Numbered from the stretch's first letter, positions 24,140 to 37,274 are shown. The stretch: 64,000 bases of DNA from Saxidomus purpurata (GCA_022818135.1 JAFMSR010000015.1:19007132-19071131), one strand, 5' to 3'. Notes: generated from the letters alone by a model not told the origin. Translations and numbers: made by a program.

Positions 24140-25200
24140 GAGATTTTATCAAGGTCCGTTCAAAGCTAAATTTTTAGCTTCTGTTGGCATGTCTCCCGTC
24201 ATGCCTATAGAAATAGAATTTTGAAGCCGAAAAAGGATAAATTTATCCGACTGCAATTTCCAGTCAGTATCACCGAGCTTTCCTGGTGAGATTTTCAATG
24301 AGTGATCAGATCGGTGTGCTCTAGAGGTAGTGATTTCCTCGTGACTGAGCAGGTGCTCCATTATCTCTCACGACAGAAGTTCGCTGTCTGATAGTGACTG
24401 CAAAGGCTTTTCAAGCGACTCGCACACATGCTGAAAACCCTTCACATTCACTGCCGAGAGACTAGGGGGAGGACAAAGACGATTGAGTCACCCAGGCGGC
24501 CAAACAACACAACTAGGCGTAATTTAGCTCGACCCATGGCGTGGGTGGGCCAACTAACACAAAAATGTGTTAGCTAGCACACCACCCACCCCAGAGCTCC
24601 ACCCATTCCAGGTTTCCTGCTGCATGATGTGACCCAAGAACTAGTCAGGAGCAGGGATACCAGCCCCACTGCCCAACAGCATTCCCAGAGCACACGCCAC
24701 TTAACAACTCCTCTACGATCTTTCCAGTTCCACTGGTAAAGACAAATTTAGAGTCCCAAAGTAAGGTGACCCACGTGGTCAATATGACCTAGATGTGAAT
24801 GACCCTGTCTGGAACGTGGCAAGTAAGGATGCCCCCCAGCACAGACACTGTAAGGAATGTGTTCTGTCTTGAAGCCGTCTGCCGCCATCGTGCTGTTTGT
24901 TGTGTTGGTCTCCTGTCACCCGGCACACGTCACAGGCACACAGGGATTCTGAAGGTTGGTGGACATCACACACCATGGGTCTTCTTTGCTGCGATGAACA
25001 AATGCCCCATATCAGAGTCATTCCCCTCGTCGTTAGCTAAGGCCCCGACAGCCACTATATCGAGTGTGAACCGAAGTACGTTTGGACCGTAGTTCTGTTT
25101 TGGACCGAAGTCCTGTTTGTTGTGTTTGATCCAGTGTCCGTCGAGACCCCACGCCTGCCCCGGGACGTGCACGCGAGACCAAGAAAACTTTTGTTTAACA
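24140..25200. other. GC-rich block of unknown origin
   Basis: Between about 24360 and 25200 base composition is clearly more GC-rich than the surroundings. Open frames occur on both strands (plus 24799-25092; minus 24779-25021 and 24966-25172), and none has a motif I recognise. A short palindrome 'taacacaaaaatgtgtta' lies near 24556. This could be part of a mobile element or foreign insertion. The frames are too short and overlapping to call a gene. Confidence 0.5.
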
Positions 25201-26660
25201 AAATCCTTTATTTATATCCACGGGTCACGTGGACAAACTGGCGTAACCAGTTTTGTTAACGCACCTGTTACAGTTTTCATTCAAAATATCAGTCAGGAAA
25301 TTAATGAGAAACAAAGCGGACAACAAGTGTTGGGGGACAATACATGAAATTGAGCTGTTAGTTGAAACATAGGTTGTTTATATGGACTTAATGGAACGAA
25401 CATTTGACCAACGTTTCAAGAGCTTTACGAAATCTGGAACACAAAAGAAATGGTTGTTGATGTTACATTGACCTCACGGTGTTGTAACAATAGTTATGCA
25501 CGTCGTGTTGCTTAAATGAACATTTGACCCAAGTTTATGAAAGTCCATCATAGGCGTTTTCGAAGATATAAACAAAAACAGAATAAGACAACTGAGGCTC
25601 CTGTATACTTTCCTGAATTTTATTTGTTAGTATAAGAGCTCTATGTAGCAAGTGCATGTATCTTACCTTTAAAGTCATTTGACTTTTTTCTAGTGACGAT
25701 GATTTTCGAAAAATACCACAAATTGAATCTTAACTCAGTGTGTAATAAAGAATTAAAGGCTGAAGAAAAATACAGTTATGATTTATTGTATAAAATTCAA
25801 AATTTATAAACACACTATTAAAGCTATAATGCACAATATAGATAACACACATTTAATTCAGTGTCATTACTTTTTCTGTAGTAAGATAAAGTCCAAGTTA
25901 GACCAAATATGTAACTCTGCATTATCATTTTGATTCATCTAACTTTATCTTTGCTTCCCATACATATTTCCATACATTGTTTCGCTCAATTTCTCATCTT
26001 CTTTATACATATGTTTAAAAAATGTCAGGGATGTCAAAATTTAGGCACTAAGGTGTTACCAGAAGGTGCAGTCAAACTAACTAGTCAATATCTGCACAAA
26101 CATTATAGCGACAAAAGCAGAATAGTCGGCTAACATCCGAAGAGAATAAAAGAAGATCATAAATACAATTATCAAGTCATGCTGTATGAAAACTAACAAA
26201 CTTTGCAAACAATATGAACTGAATTTTAATATTGATCTTTGCCGTATACCTATCTATCTAGGAATTGTCCCCCACCAGTGCTGTGTTGTTGGTGTCCTCA
26301 TGCAAGACACTTTTAGTTTCACATTGTTTCTCATCATTTCCATCTGGGATAAGTCACAATGGTTACTGATCTAAGTTGTAACAGGTTGTTTTATGATCGA
26401 ATATGATTAGTAAACAGGTAGGGACAATACCACCAATATGAACGTATACATTTGTAGTAAGTATCTACCTAATTATTTGTTATGGTGTCTTGGTACAATT
26501 TCCAAACTGATGATTCCATAAATCAGTCTATAAATACACGATCCAGCAAACTGTAAAGACACCTGTTTTAACGCAGCTTGGCATATCATTAAACAATTGT
26601 AACTACATTTTGTATATCTAAACTACCGATGAAAGAATATATACTAGAAATATAAAGCTA
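25201..26660. other. No gene; contains left boundary of duplicated copy B
   Basis: From about 25735 onward the sequence parallels 7190 onward (see the segmental duplication finding). Upstream of that point the two diverge. No exon was found. Confidence 0.55.
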
Positions 26661-26664
26661 AACA

Positions 26665-26893
26665 AAGTTAGTTTTTACTAATTTAATTATTCTCGATCAT
26701 TGCGAAACAAGTTCTTACAACTTATAGTGATCGCTCTCGAGACTTATTCCAGATGGAATCACCCTCGCAGAGAGAGAGGAAATGTGGAATTATTTGTGTC
26801 TTGCTAAAGGACACTACCGACATTGCGATGGTAGGATCGAACCCGGGGCCATTCGGTCCTGAGGCGACACATTACCACTTTGCCAGGACAGCT
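26665..26893 (-). mobile_element. tRNA-derived SINE, copy 1
   Basis: The minus strand has a tRNA-like head (CTGGCAAAGTGGTAATGTG, then GGGTTCGATCCTACC). The body reads 'tagtgtcctttagcaagaca' and 'attccatctggaat', then 'gtaagaacttgtttcgca'. The same body occurs on the plus strand at 55183-55410. Confidence 0.85.
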
Positions 26894-27337
26894 AAACAAG
26901 TGTTACTGGCTGTAAAAAAATAAACAAAAATTCATTGATGATGAACATAGAATAATAATATTTTTTTTATAAAACACACTCACACCCACAAGCTTTGAAA
27001 TCTGTCGTACTGGTGTGCTTTCGGCCTTCGTGGCTAATTACTGCGTATCAGTACTCCAAATCAGTCTTTATTAAACGATGAACACCGCTGGAACGGATGT
27101 TATTTCACAAACAAACTATATTCCGCATGCATATGTACCTAAATTCTTAAATATGATGAAATTTATGCAATATGATTTAAGAGGCAAAGTATAACATTTA
27201 ACACAAAACTGTATAAAACCGGTATAATGCTTTGATAAAAAATGCTCATGCAATAATTTCAGAAATGTATATGAAATTATGAAGCAATAAAATCGCAATA
27301 TTCAGAAATTGTGTTGAAGTTTAACAGTTTAACCATA

Positions 27338-27432
27338 TACCACGATTTGTCGTTCAAGTGCTTCGTAATGAATCACTCAGGTCTTCGGCCTTCATGATTA
27401 GATTACTACACATCTGAACTTTAAATCGTGAT
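27338..27432. repeat. Foldback palindrome (hairpin MITE-like), copy 1
   Basis: The arms 'accacgattt...ttcaagtgcttcgtaat' and their complement on the right flank meet at a CTTCGGCC centre. The loop region 'caggtcttcggcctt' matches the centre of the 30529-30701 palindrome. Confidence 0.7.
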
Positions 27433-27586
27433 AATGATCTGTTATATCATTAAAGAAAATAGCCCAAAAGGTAATGTCATTATAATCAGTTAATATTAAA
27501 AAACGTTTACGATTGTTAATCTTTGTGAAATGAGGAAACCGTTGCCTTGCTGAGAGCTACCGAGCACAGTGCTACGTGACCCACAT

Positions 27587-30143
27587 TTATATTAGGTCCC
27601 TGGAAACATAAAACACACGAAACGATTAAATGTAACGTACATTAATGGATAAACATAAAGCGTACAAAACTATGACAGGCATACTATTGATTTAGGGCAT
27701 AAAACAACGAACAAAAAAAAGCGAACCTGTTTCAAACAGCCAAAGACAGATAAGGGAGACAATTCAGTAAGGAAAGTAAAAAATTAAGGGAGATTATCCG
27801 AAACGATTTTATACGAATAGTGAAATAACTTTCATTTTTCAAGGTGACTCAAGCGACTTGACATACATCCAGTCGCCAACTTATCTAAACTTCGATAAGC
27901 ATCCACTGTCATTTACAAAAAAATGTACCTCAACATACATGTACCTATATCTGAATTTAATAAACAAAGTTTTTTCATGGGCAGTTATATTGAAAGTCAT
28001 ACATTTTCGATGGAAGATCACCAAATACAAACTATCTATACCTTTAGTTTATGCATATGAAAATATCCCTTTCTGCTCTCAAGTGAGATTACATAATGTT
28101 ATATCTTTTCTCATTAGTGTACTTGTCTTACATCTTATTAATAATAAATTTCCAACCTCTCCTCGCCTTTGGGTAAACAATGTCATTCTCTACAACAATA
28201 TTACAATAGGCTTATTAAAAGACATGACATGCACGAAAATATCGAAAAATACCTTATGTACGTAGCCTTGTAGAATGCAAATACAAGCAAAATGCCCACG
28301 CAGATCCACTCAGTTGTCACCATCGCAAACGCAAACGTGATAAGGCTCTTATCACAATCTCCCTGTGTACAGCCCGTGTTGACGTCTCCAGTACATTGAT
28401 TGAAATCATCCGCAGTCACTTTGGCGAACATTGGATACACCCACACGCTGCCTGGAAATTATACATCAGTCTTTTAATTTAATTGTAACTGGGCTAAAGC
28501 AAAATGATACAATGTGACAGATCTGTGTTTCGAGCCGAATGGTGTCGTGTCTTTAATGTGTAGCATATATACAAAATTGGCAAAGCAAATGAAAAACAAC
28601 AACATATTTTATTAGTAGTACATACATGTATACCGGTAAATACCACATATTGATTTCTCCTTACACCTAGCAGTGTTCAAGTAAAATTTTCATATAACAG
28701 AAGAGAAAATGAAAATAGAAATAAATAGGCCTGTTATAAAAGCATGGCTGAAATTGAGAAATTCGATGAACGCAAACATAAAACACGACATGATAGGTTT
28801 TGTATTGTTCATCCGTTAATACACCTTAACTTTAGTCATTTGAAGTACATATTTCTTTTTACGTATTTATGTGTGATTGGTTTCGCCATATATTCTATAT
28901 TATCCCTCATACACAGTATTCACTAAATCTTTCCCTCCAATTTCCAGAAATATAGGTCATCGCGTATACCAAACATTATTGCATTACATACAGAGCTGTC
29001 AATTAGCAATTTAATTTGCCATATGTTTCTAAAATATATGTTTACAAGTTGAACTTTATCTTGTTCAAAATTCTGGAAAATTCCCTACAAATGAGACCCT
29101 ACCAGACACAACAAATACGTAGAAATTTTCCAAAATAATATCTTGAATAATTGGCTTTAATACCTATACTAGTATTATTTGTGTCTGTTATGCATGTATG
29201 AAAACTTTTCACTCACTGTTAAATTGAGAATCGCACTATTTAACTGAAAGCTAGATTTTATATGTTATATGCATTATTTGCAGAGAAGAAAAATATGCAG
29301 AATGAAATATATCTCATTTAAAACAAATTGAACAACATGACCGAAAGTGGTCTTTTTGTTAAAGCTGCTCGCTCTCAGTTGCCGTTGAATTTTTTTTTTA
29401 ATTTGACATACTTATTCATAAATATAAAACTAAAGGCTAGAATCAAAAACATAAGCAAAAATCTAGGTAGGAATTTGCAGAAATCGATTGAAAATGTCGT
29501 TTACACGCCACCGCTACACTGTTAATTATGTTTATATTGAAATTTCAAAAGCGATTTCAACGCTTAATTTTGAATTTGGTAGCGTATTTTTTTTTTAATT
29601 TAAAAATATGCGTGACAGGAATTTACACTGGAGCCTTTTAATATTAAAATATGTTGTAAAATACGTTATTTACAAACAGTTTAAATAATTTTATTTTTTT
29701 ACCAAAATCTAAGAGCTTGCAGCTTTAAAAAATGAGAAAGAGACACTAGATTGAAATCTGTTTCTTGCAGTTGATTGTCATAGCTATGATTTTCAAACCA
29801 TATCAAAATGAAAATGAACTAAATTCTGGTGTATGCAATGATTGAAAGTGTCATAAAATTAGATTTCCCGTCCTTTATTTTAAATGCCTATTTATAACCA
29901 TTTTTGAACAACGAACGCAGCCAGTTTTACAAAAAGAGGTTTTTATTGCACATTTTGAAATATATAAACAAGTATGCATATGTTTGATTATATTGTTAAA
30001 TATAAATACGGTACAATACATGACAAAATAATAAATGTTTAAAAAGATTAGATATGTCTAGAATAAAGAAGTTGACCTTTGAAAAGACACAATATATATA
30101 ATGTATAGTAAAGTTGGCACTGAAATTAGTTTATTTAAACGAT

Positions 30144-30174
<31 letters not shown>

Positions 30175-33100
30175 GCATCTTTATTTTCAGAAGGTAACAC
30201 ATTATGATATTTTAGAGGAATCCATAACAACATCATATTTACAATGCGGCCTTCTGTAAACAAATCTGAAAAAAAGGCAAATGACGGTTCACATTTAACT
30301 TTAACAATATAATTAAGAAACCTATACTTTATTCATACATTCACCGACAGACACTCAACTCAATTCGTAAGTGCGTTTTAATTGTCTATTTATTTCACAT
30401 ACTAGTATATACAAATTGTAAACATTGAAATACTGCAAGCAGTATTATTGCTGGGATTTATCTAAAAAGTAGGATTTACAGTTAACTTTAAAAGATGTAA
30501 GCTTCTTTGCACTTCTTATTTTATTTAGGAAATAGATTTCACTTTTGAGTGATATACCGGTTAGTATACATTTGTATCACTGTGTAAATGCGTAGTAATC
30601 TAATCACAAAGGCCGAAAGCCCGAGTGATTAGTTACGAAGCATCTACACGACACACAGTGATATATTATCCGGTATATAACTCAAAAATAAAATCTATTT
30701 CTATTCTAACACGTTAATCTAAACAAAAACATGTTCGATGGGGTACTATTTGCTTCGCTTTCATAAAGTCGCTGTCTTGAAACTTGTAAGTTTCCGTGCA
30801 TTCCTTGCATTTCGTGAAAGTTTGGCTGTTCTTTTTTACTCCTCAAATAAAACGCTATTCGTCTTATATTTTTGTTTCTGATATTGCTGGCGATACCGGA
30901 AGTGTAGAAAATTTTACTACGATTTGTTTAACATTACGTGAATTTATTCACAACAATACCAATCCAAGCGTATTAGCGCATGCACACTCGTAAATGTTGT
31001 GTGAAAATTACATGGGAGGGAATTTCAGCAGTCAAAAATAGTTCCAGACGCCTAGCGTGATATACTTAATAGTTTTATCACGCTTAAATCTTTCTTTGTG
31101 TATATATGAGAAATCTCCAATAGTGTTAGAATTGGTATTTCATTCCAATTTTTCATGCTATAATAAGAGGTTGAATCTTTAAAATAATTGGTTTTCGGAA
31201 GTGTATTTAAAACTAAATCATTTTTTGAAGTAGATCACATCGTATAATGTTCATTGTTTGAAAATGTTAGTAGGTCTGTCATATATGATGGGGCCATACC
31301 ATTTAAAGTTTTGTAAACAAGTACAGCGGAGTGATATTTACATCTGTCTGTAAACGTTAACCATTTAAGTACTTAAATTTACCAACAGGATAGTGATCGT
31401 TTTGGTTTTTAGCTCACCTTGCACAAAGTGCCAGAGTGAGCTATTAGGATCGCATTCTGTCTGGCGTCCGTCGTACGTCGTGCGTCCGTCCGTCCGTCCA
31501 CCATTTCCTTCGAACGACATCTTCTCTGAAACCACTGGGCCAATGTTGATGAACCTTTTCAGGGATGTTCCTTGCATGAAGCTTTATCAAAGTTGTTCAA
31601 AGAATTCCATTCCATGCAGAACTCTGATTGTTATGGCAACAAATAGGAAAAACTATAAAAATCTTCTTGTCTGAAACCACAAGGCCTAGAGCTTAGATAT
31701 TTGGCATGTAGCATTGTCTAGTGGTCCACTACCAAGATTGTTCAAATTATGACCCCCAGGTCAAAATTGACCCCGCGCGGGTGGTCACTTAGTTTTGCAT
31801 TGGCTTTATATAGGAAAAACTTTAAAAATCTTCTTATCTGAAACCACAAGGCCTTGAGCTTAGATATTTGGCATGTAGCATTGTCTAGTGGACCTCTACC
31901 AAGATTGTTCAAATTATGACCCAGGGATCAAAATTGACCCCGCGCGGATGGTCACTTAGTATTGCATAGGCTTTATATAGGAAAAACTTAAAAAATCTTC
32001 TTCTCTGAAACCACAAGGCCTAGAGCTTAGATATTTGGCATGTAGCATTGTCTAGTGGACCTCTACCAAGATTGTTCAAATTATGACCCCGGGGTCAAAA
32101 TTTACCCTGTAGGGGGAGTCACTTAGTTTTACATAGGCTTATATAGGAAAACTTAAAGAAATCTTCTTCTCTGAAACCACAAGGCCTAGAGCTTAGATAT
32201 TTGGCATGTAGCATTTGCTAGTGGACCTGTAGCAAGATTGTTCAAATCATGACCCTCCGACCACTTAGTTTTGCATAGGCTTATATAGGAAAAACTTTAA
32301 AAATCTTCTCTGAAGCCACAAGGCCTAGAGATTAGATATTTGGCATGTAAAAATGCCTATTGGACATCTACCAAGATTGTTCAAATCATGACCCCCAGGT
32401 CAAAATTGACTCTTCCCGTGATGGGGTGGGGGGGGAGGTGACTTGATTTCACATAGGCTCATATAGGGAAAACTTACAAATACAAGAAGGCCGACAGGCA
32501 GAGAATAGATATTTGGAATGTTACTTAGCATTGTGTAGTGGACCTCTACGAATTATGTTAGAATCATGAGCCCTTGTATCATAGCCAATGGTAGTCAGGT
32601 GAGCGATATAGGGCCATCATGGCCCTCTTGTTTTAGTATCATCCTTGCTATTCTTCTTTGTAAGATGTTTATTTTATTCACGTAACTATCTGTTACTGTC
32701 TTTTCCCCAAATATGGCAGCAGTAATCAAGAATTGGAAGTATATATGCATTATAGAACACCAGTTTCATCTCATCAGTGAGGTAAAAATAATATTCTTTA
32801 AAAGCGAAATTTTATAGTTTAGTTTTTTACAAACAATATCAATTTGTGAATGCCACTTTAGGTTACTATCGATATAAATCCCAAGCAACTTTTGTAAACT
32901 TACATTTTCTAAGGCGATTCCATTTATTGTTAGATACAGCTTTGTAGCTTTCTTCGTTTTATATATTGTGCCGATAACCATGCATTTTGATTTAGCAGTG
33001 TGTAAGGACATATTATTTACTTTGCACCAGTCAACAATGCAGTTACGATTATTTTGAAGCCGGCATTCAATGTTTGTTAAACTATAACCAGCTTCATGTA

Positions 33101-36100
33101 ATGTTGAATCGTCTGCAAATAAGTCGATATTCATGTTATTTTGATTACAAAACGCTATATCATTTATACATGTATATATAAGAAATAGCAAAGGTCTTAG
33201 TATATCTAAATATCTGACTTTGGGCACGAAGAAGTTAGAAGCGCATTTTTTATGCCAATTTTCGACTACTGTTGCACTTTATGGTCAACTTGCAGCCAGT
33301 CAAAGCTAAACTCCAGAAAAGAGCCGCACGACTAATATTATGCGTACCATACAAACACCTTCACACCATATGATTAAATACTTATCTTGGTTGCCAATCC
33401 GGGTGAAATTTACATATCACATTGCTATTCAAGTTTACAAGGCCATTGATAAGCTAGTTCTAGAATAAAACTGCAAACTTATCACGGTTTTTATAAATAA
33501 AATAAATCCCTTGCGGGCACATGATCAAAAACAGTAAACCACACACTCAATATCTTAAGAAAATATTTAGTTACTGTGGAATGGAATGCATTACCACTGT
33601 AAATAAAGATCAAAAACACTTAAGCAATTCAAACTTGCCCTACATAACTTACTTTTGTCAAATTTGTACAATGATATACCATCGTTGACAGTGCACATGT
33701 AATTACGTTTTAAATGAATAAAAACTGTATATACAACTCAGTAAATGATTGTATAATATAATTATGAAGTTCTGCTCAATATATTTTAGTGTGTATGTGA
33801 GTGTGCGTGTGTACGTGTGTGCGTGCATGTGTTGTGTTAGTTTTTCTTAGTTGATGTGTGATTACATGTATAGTTTTCCTCAGTTGTTGTATGATTATTG
33901 TTAAAAGAAGGCCTCATGGTAGATAAGAAATAATGTGTGTTGCTTTATGTACATATGCTGAATGAGTTAGCTTCTATAAATAAAGATATTATTATTATTA
34001 TATAAACGGTGTCGTATATCTCTATGGGGACGCCCACGTGTTTTGTCACACATTCTTTATCAAAATGTTTAAAGATAGTTGAATACTCCCCACGTCAAGT
34101 TCAGACATCTAGCGATGAAATACTAACTATGTTTTCAGTATTTATCAAACTTACCGCAGATAAGCCAGGCGAGATTGAACACGACAGAAATGAACATGCA
34201 GAAAATAGTAAACTTATCGGGTTTATTATCTCTCACTCCACATAATGTCATTATACCTCCTGGAGTGCATCCGCTGACTATTAGCCATATTGGAATCAAA
34301 TGCTGAATACTGCAGTCATGGAAATAAATAGCCCCTGAAGAAATACAACACAAATTACATGTATTTTTATCTTTGTTTCAAATGTACTTCAGTTATCAAA
34401 AAGCTTCAATTTGCCCAACAATCGTTCCTAGGAAGTTACTTACGTCTTTCTTCAGCCGGTACTTCAAACTTTCGAAAGAAAGACAGTAACAAGTGGGGTA
34501 CGAAATCATGACACTCGATATTTGCACCCAATACATTAATTTAAAACCGATTTTAGTCAAAGTTATTCAAATAAAGCTTTATACTTAATATCAATCTTTC
34601 CATAAGTATAGTTTCCCTGTTTTTTCTTTTCATGGTGATAAAAAGTCTTTGGTGACCATATCAAAGCCTTGCTGTTAATGATATCACAAAATGCACACTA
34701 TCAGTAAGATGGCTTTAAAGAATAAAAACGACTCTTTAGATTCTTGTGAACATTATTGTGCTTTTATTTGTGTTGAATTTTATACTCTCGTGCATAAGTA
34801 ATTATCATGACGAAGAAAAGCACAAGAACCGTATCATAGTCGCTACAAATAATATCAAGAACAATTCACTGTGATCATGGTTTATCCATAAATAAATTGC
34901 ACACCCTAACTTACCCATGACAATCTTAGATATACCACCAAGCAATACCCATACCAATAAAGTGGCGGCGCAAATAATTACTGAAAATGTACAAACACAT
35001 TTAAGTACATAAATTTATCTTTCTTCTTATTTGAAATATGCAATTCCTATATGTTATCATCTTGATATAAACTACACAATAAGCACAATGACTTAATTTT
35101 CGATGTCCACAGCGCTACCTTGTGGCAGATTTTTCCCCCGTAGAATTATAATATGCTACGGTGCCAGTGAAGTGAATGTGATACTTTTTATATCGAAATC
35201 ACGAAATACATTTCGTAAAAACGATTTAACATTTCGTAAGAAATGAAGTAACATTTCGTAATTACGAAATAAAATTACGTTTCAGCATTATATTATTTCG
35301 TAAAAAACGAAATAAGATTTTGTAAAAACGTAATAAGATTTCGTAATATGTCAATTCGTTTTTACGAAATGTAGTTCGTAATTACTAAATAATATTACGT
35401 TTTTACAAAATCTTATTTCGTTTTAACGAAATAATATTTCTTTTAAATGCAATGATATTTCGTTAAAACGAAATACATAAAAAAAATCGTTATGTTATTT
35501 CGTTAAAACGAAATATTATTTCGTTAAAACGAAATATTATTTCGTTGTGTTTTTTTTCGAAATGTTATTTCGTTTTTACGAAATGTATTTCGTAATTACG
35601 AAATAAAAAAAAGTATCACATGTCATTTCACGGGCACTGTAGAAACCGGATCATAAAATTGCAACACCTATAACATTGGTTAATACCACCAAAATAATTA
35701 TTTTTTGTCCACCACACTTTGTACTATTGAGAAAAATTTGATCATGTTGTTACCCATGCATTAATTGAAAATGTTCATGTGTGTAACCTGATTGTACTAA
35801 TAAAGAGTTGTCTTGTCTGTCTTGTAATATATTAAGTATCCTTTCTTTATTCCGTTTGTTTTAACACGCGAGTAAATCTGAAAAAAATATTCATTCTGCA
35901 TAGATTTTACAATTAATGTCTTGCAATTTATATTCATTAAACATTTTTCTTGGTCTGTTACCATTCGCGCAGAAAGAAGGCCTTGTAACGAACCCTGCCT
36001 TATGCTCATGCTATTGATGGGACTCGAAACAAAGAACGCCTAAGCAACAGCCGTTCAGAACGAAGTTTGTTAAAATGCTCTATCTTATTACCATGAAAGT

Positions 36101-37274
36101 TCTGGGCCTTTTAATTCAATTCAAGGCTAAGTGCACCTGCCTCAATGGGCAATCTAAAGTAAAATGTTACAAAATTCCATTGTGTATGTTCATTTCGTCA
36201 ATTTAACGGTTGTTTACAAATTGTAACATCTGCAGAAACATTTGTACTTTACATTATGCTGCAACGTATATATATATATGTATAATTATTTCACATCGGA
36301 GACTTCTTAAGTTTTCGAAGTTCTTATGAATTTGACGGTGGCCATTTTTCTTGTTTATTTTACAAATCTCGCGAGATTTTTTAAAGCTCCACCCACCCGG
36401 ATGTAAACAAATGCTACCATGTGCTAAACTGATCAAAATATAGATATTAGACATGTACTAATTGATTTTTATACTCGTTATAGATAATTCTTGCTATTTT
36501 GTTATTTTCAAAATGTCTGTTACTATGATACTAAATAAAATCTCTTTTTCATGTAAAAATTTAGAAAAAATTGTACGTGCGTCTACTTCATTTATAACTT
36601 CCGTTATGGGTCACGTGATATGTAAGAGAAATGTACAGGGTGTTTCCAAAGTGCATGTGCACACTAGTATCTTCTTACGGTTACAGACTGCTAAAACATC
36701 TTCTGACAAGTCCCTTTAATATTTTAATTTAAGGTTAAGAGTACTGTTAATTTGCAGCTCAGTTAAGAGATTTAAGAGGAATTATACCTTTTCGTGCCAT
36801 TTCTGCTCTAATGAACAATAGACACGTGAGATGTGTTTGTTCTTTTCACAGAAAAATGAAAAAGTAAAACTTTGTTTAATCCTGTTATTTAAGGTTAACA
36901 GTTAAAGAAATGACAATGAACAGAAACTTTTATTGAAGTTGACTTTTGAAATATGAGAGCGTATATAGACTTTTTCAACTTCCCCCCCACCCTCTTTACC
37001 ATAATTTTGATCAACCAATGAAATCGTCGAATTCTTAAAACGTCATTGTGTGGGAAATGAAAAATGGCTGCCTCCTTGAATCTGCCCTAAAAATGTAAAT
37101 ATTGAAGATTTTAGCATTAAAAGTTATTGTTTTTATTCAAAAATAATTATTTTAGATGATAGTAGCCTCAAAAATAACATTCATTTTACTTCAGCTACGT
37201 TTTATGTCGTAATATGCTAACACCGTCGAAAACATAAGAAGCCATGATATAATATCAAACTTACCAACTTCCAT
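27587..37274 (-). CDS. TMEM272-like four-helix membrane protein, copy B
   Basis: Coding exons are 37265-37274, 34915-34980, 34155-34334, 28253-28451 and 27587-27599. All are GT-AG with matching phases and no internal stop, giving 155 residues. It keeps AIYFHDCSIQHLIPIWLIV, FNLAWLICG, GSVWVYP and GCTQGDC, and helices align with copy A. Copy B lacks the copy A N-terminus. The position of the ancestral ATG reads ATTGGG and a TAA precedes it, so the first available ATG is the one that gives M-E-V before the splice. The C-terminus also differs (ends R-D-L-I). The same 5' UTR splice acceptor as copy A is present at 37365 (coding exon 1 spans 37265-37364 with its leader). Likely functional, perhaps with altered N-terminal Cys chemistry. 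Decay at the start codon makes a recent pseudogene a weaker alternative. Confidence 0.8.
29330..30528. other. Start of the insertion block in intron 3 of copy B, no gene
   Basis: AT-rich. An 'aaagctgctcgctctca' motif at 29360 matches the ends of the 39029-39376 inverted repeat. An (AAT)n microsatellite occupies about 30147-30174. The homologous intron of copy A lacks this block. Confidence 0.55.
30529..30701. repeat. Foldback palindrome (hairpin MITE-like), copy 2
   Basis: The ends GAAATAGATTT are exact inverted copies. The arms run through 'tatatnaccgg', 'atcactgtgt' and 'gtaatctaatcac' to a centre AAGGCCGAAAGCCC. Similarity to 27338-27432 in the centre defines a small family. Confidence 0.8.
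31410..32633 (+). repeat. Best preserved pearl/HINE-like element (167-bp tandem core)
   Basis: The head is a hairpin, AGCTCACC...GTGAGCT (31411-31442), followed by GTCCGTCCGTCCGTCC. The core has five units marked by 'aaggcctagagcttag' at about 31684, 31851, 32018, 32184 and 32323 (spacing 167, 167, 166, 139). The tail holds GGTGAGCG, then the palindrome GGGCCATCATGGCCC and the terminus TCTTGTT. A tandem core between hairpin ends recalls bivalve pearl elements and Helentron-associated HINEs. No protein is encoded. Confidence 0.85.
32634..33228 (-). pseudogene. Non-LTR retrotransposon reverse transcriptase, fragment
   Basis: A 153-codon frame (33227 to 32766) reads R-P-L-L-F-L-I-Y, C-I-N-D-I, L-F-A-D-D-S-T (the catalytic YADD-like box) and L-L-G-I-Y-I-D. 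Beyond its stop, a shifted frame continues with YNAYILPILDYCCHIWG and INILQRRIARMIL, which are typical of the thumb and C-terminus of LINE RTs of the jockey/CR1 group. The 5' part with the endonuclease is missing. Frameshifts show it is dead. Confidence 0.85.
33236..33998 (+). pseudogene. Non-LTR retrotransposon ORF2 C-terminus and 3' end
   Basis: Plus-strand frames carry MPIFDYCCTLWSTC, KLQKRAARLILCVPYKH, MIKYLSWLPIRVKFTYHIAI and LKQFKLALHNLLLSNLYND. This is the order of a LINE ORF2 end, broken by frameshifts and stops. It finishes in an (ATT)n-like tail at 33982-34000. It abuts the minus-strand RT fragment head to head, but the shared DYCC region differs between them, so they are separate copies. 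A GT-rich stretch lies at 33785-33835. Confidence 0.8.
35159..35639. mobile_element. Tc1/mariner-type MITE filled with TTTCGT/ACGAAA palindromes
   Basis: The ends are CGGTGCCAGTGAAGTGA and, on the other strand, CAGTGCCCGTGAAATGACA. Both run into ATGTGATACTTTTT. TA flanks both sides (35157-35158 and 35640-35641). The 400-bp interior consists of many short inverted pairs of the type ATTTCGT-NNNN-ACGAAAT. No ORF. It lies in intron 1 of copy B coding sequence and is absent from copy A. Confidence 0.85.

Noticed and set aside
27858..28265. 135-codon plus-strand gene
   Set aside because: Overlaps an intron and the antisense of a supported TMEM272-like exon. The composition is that of AT-rich noncoding DNA.
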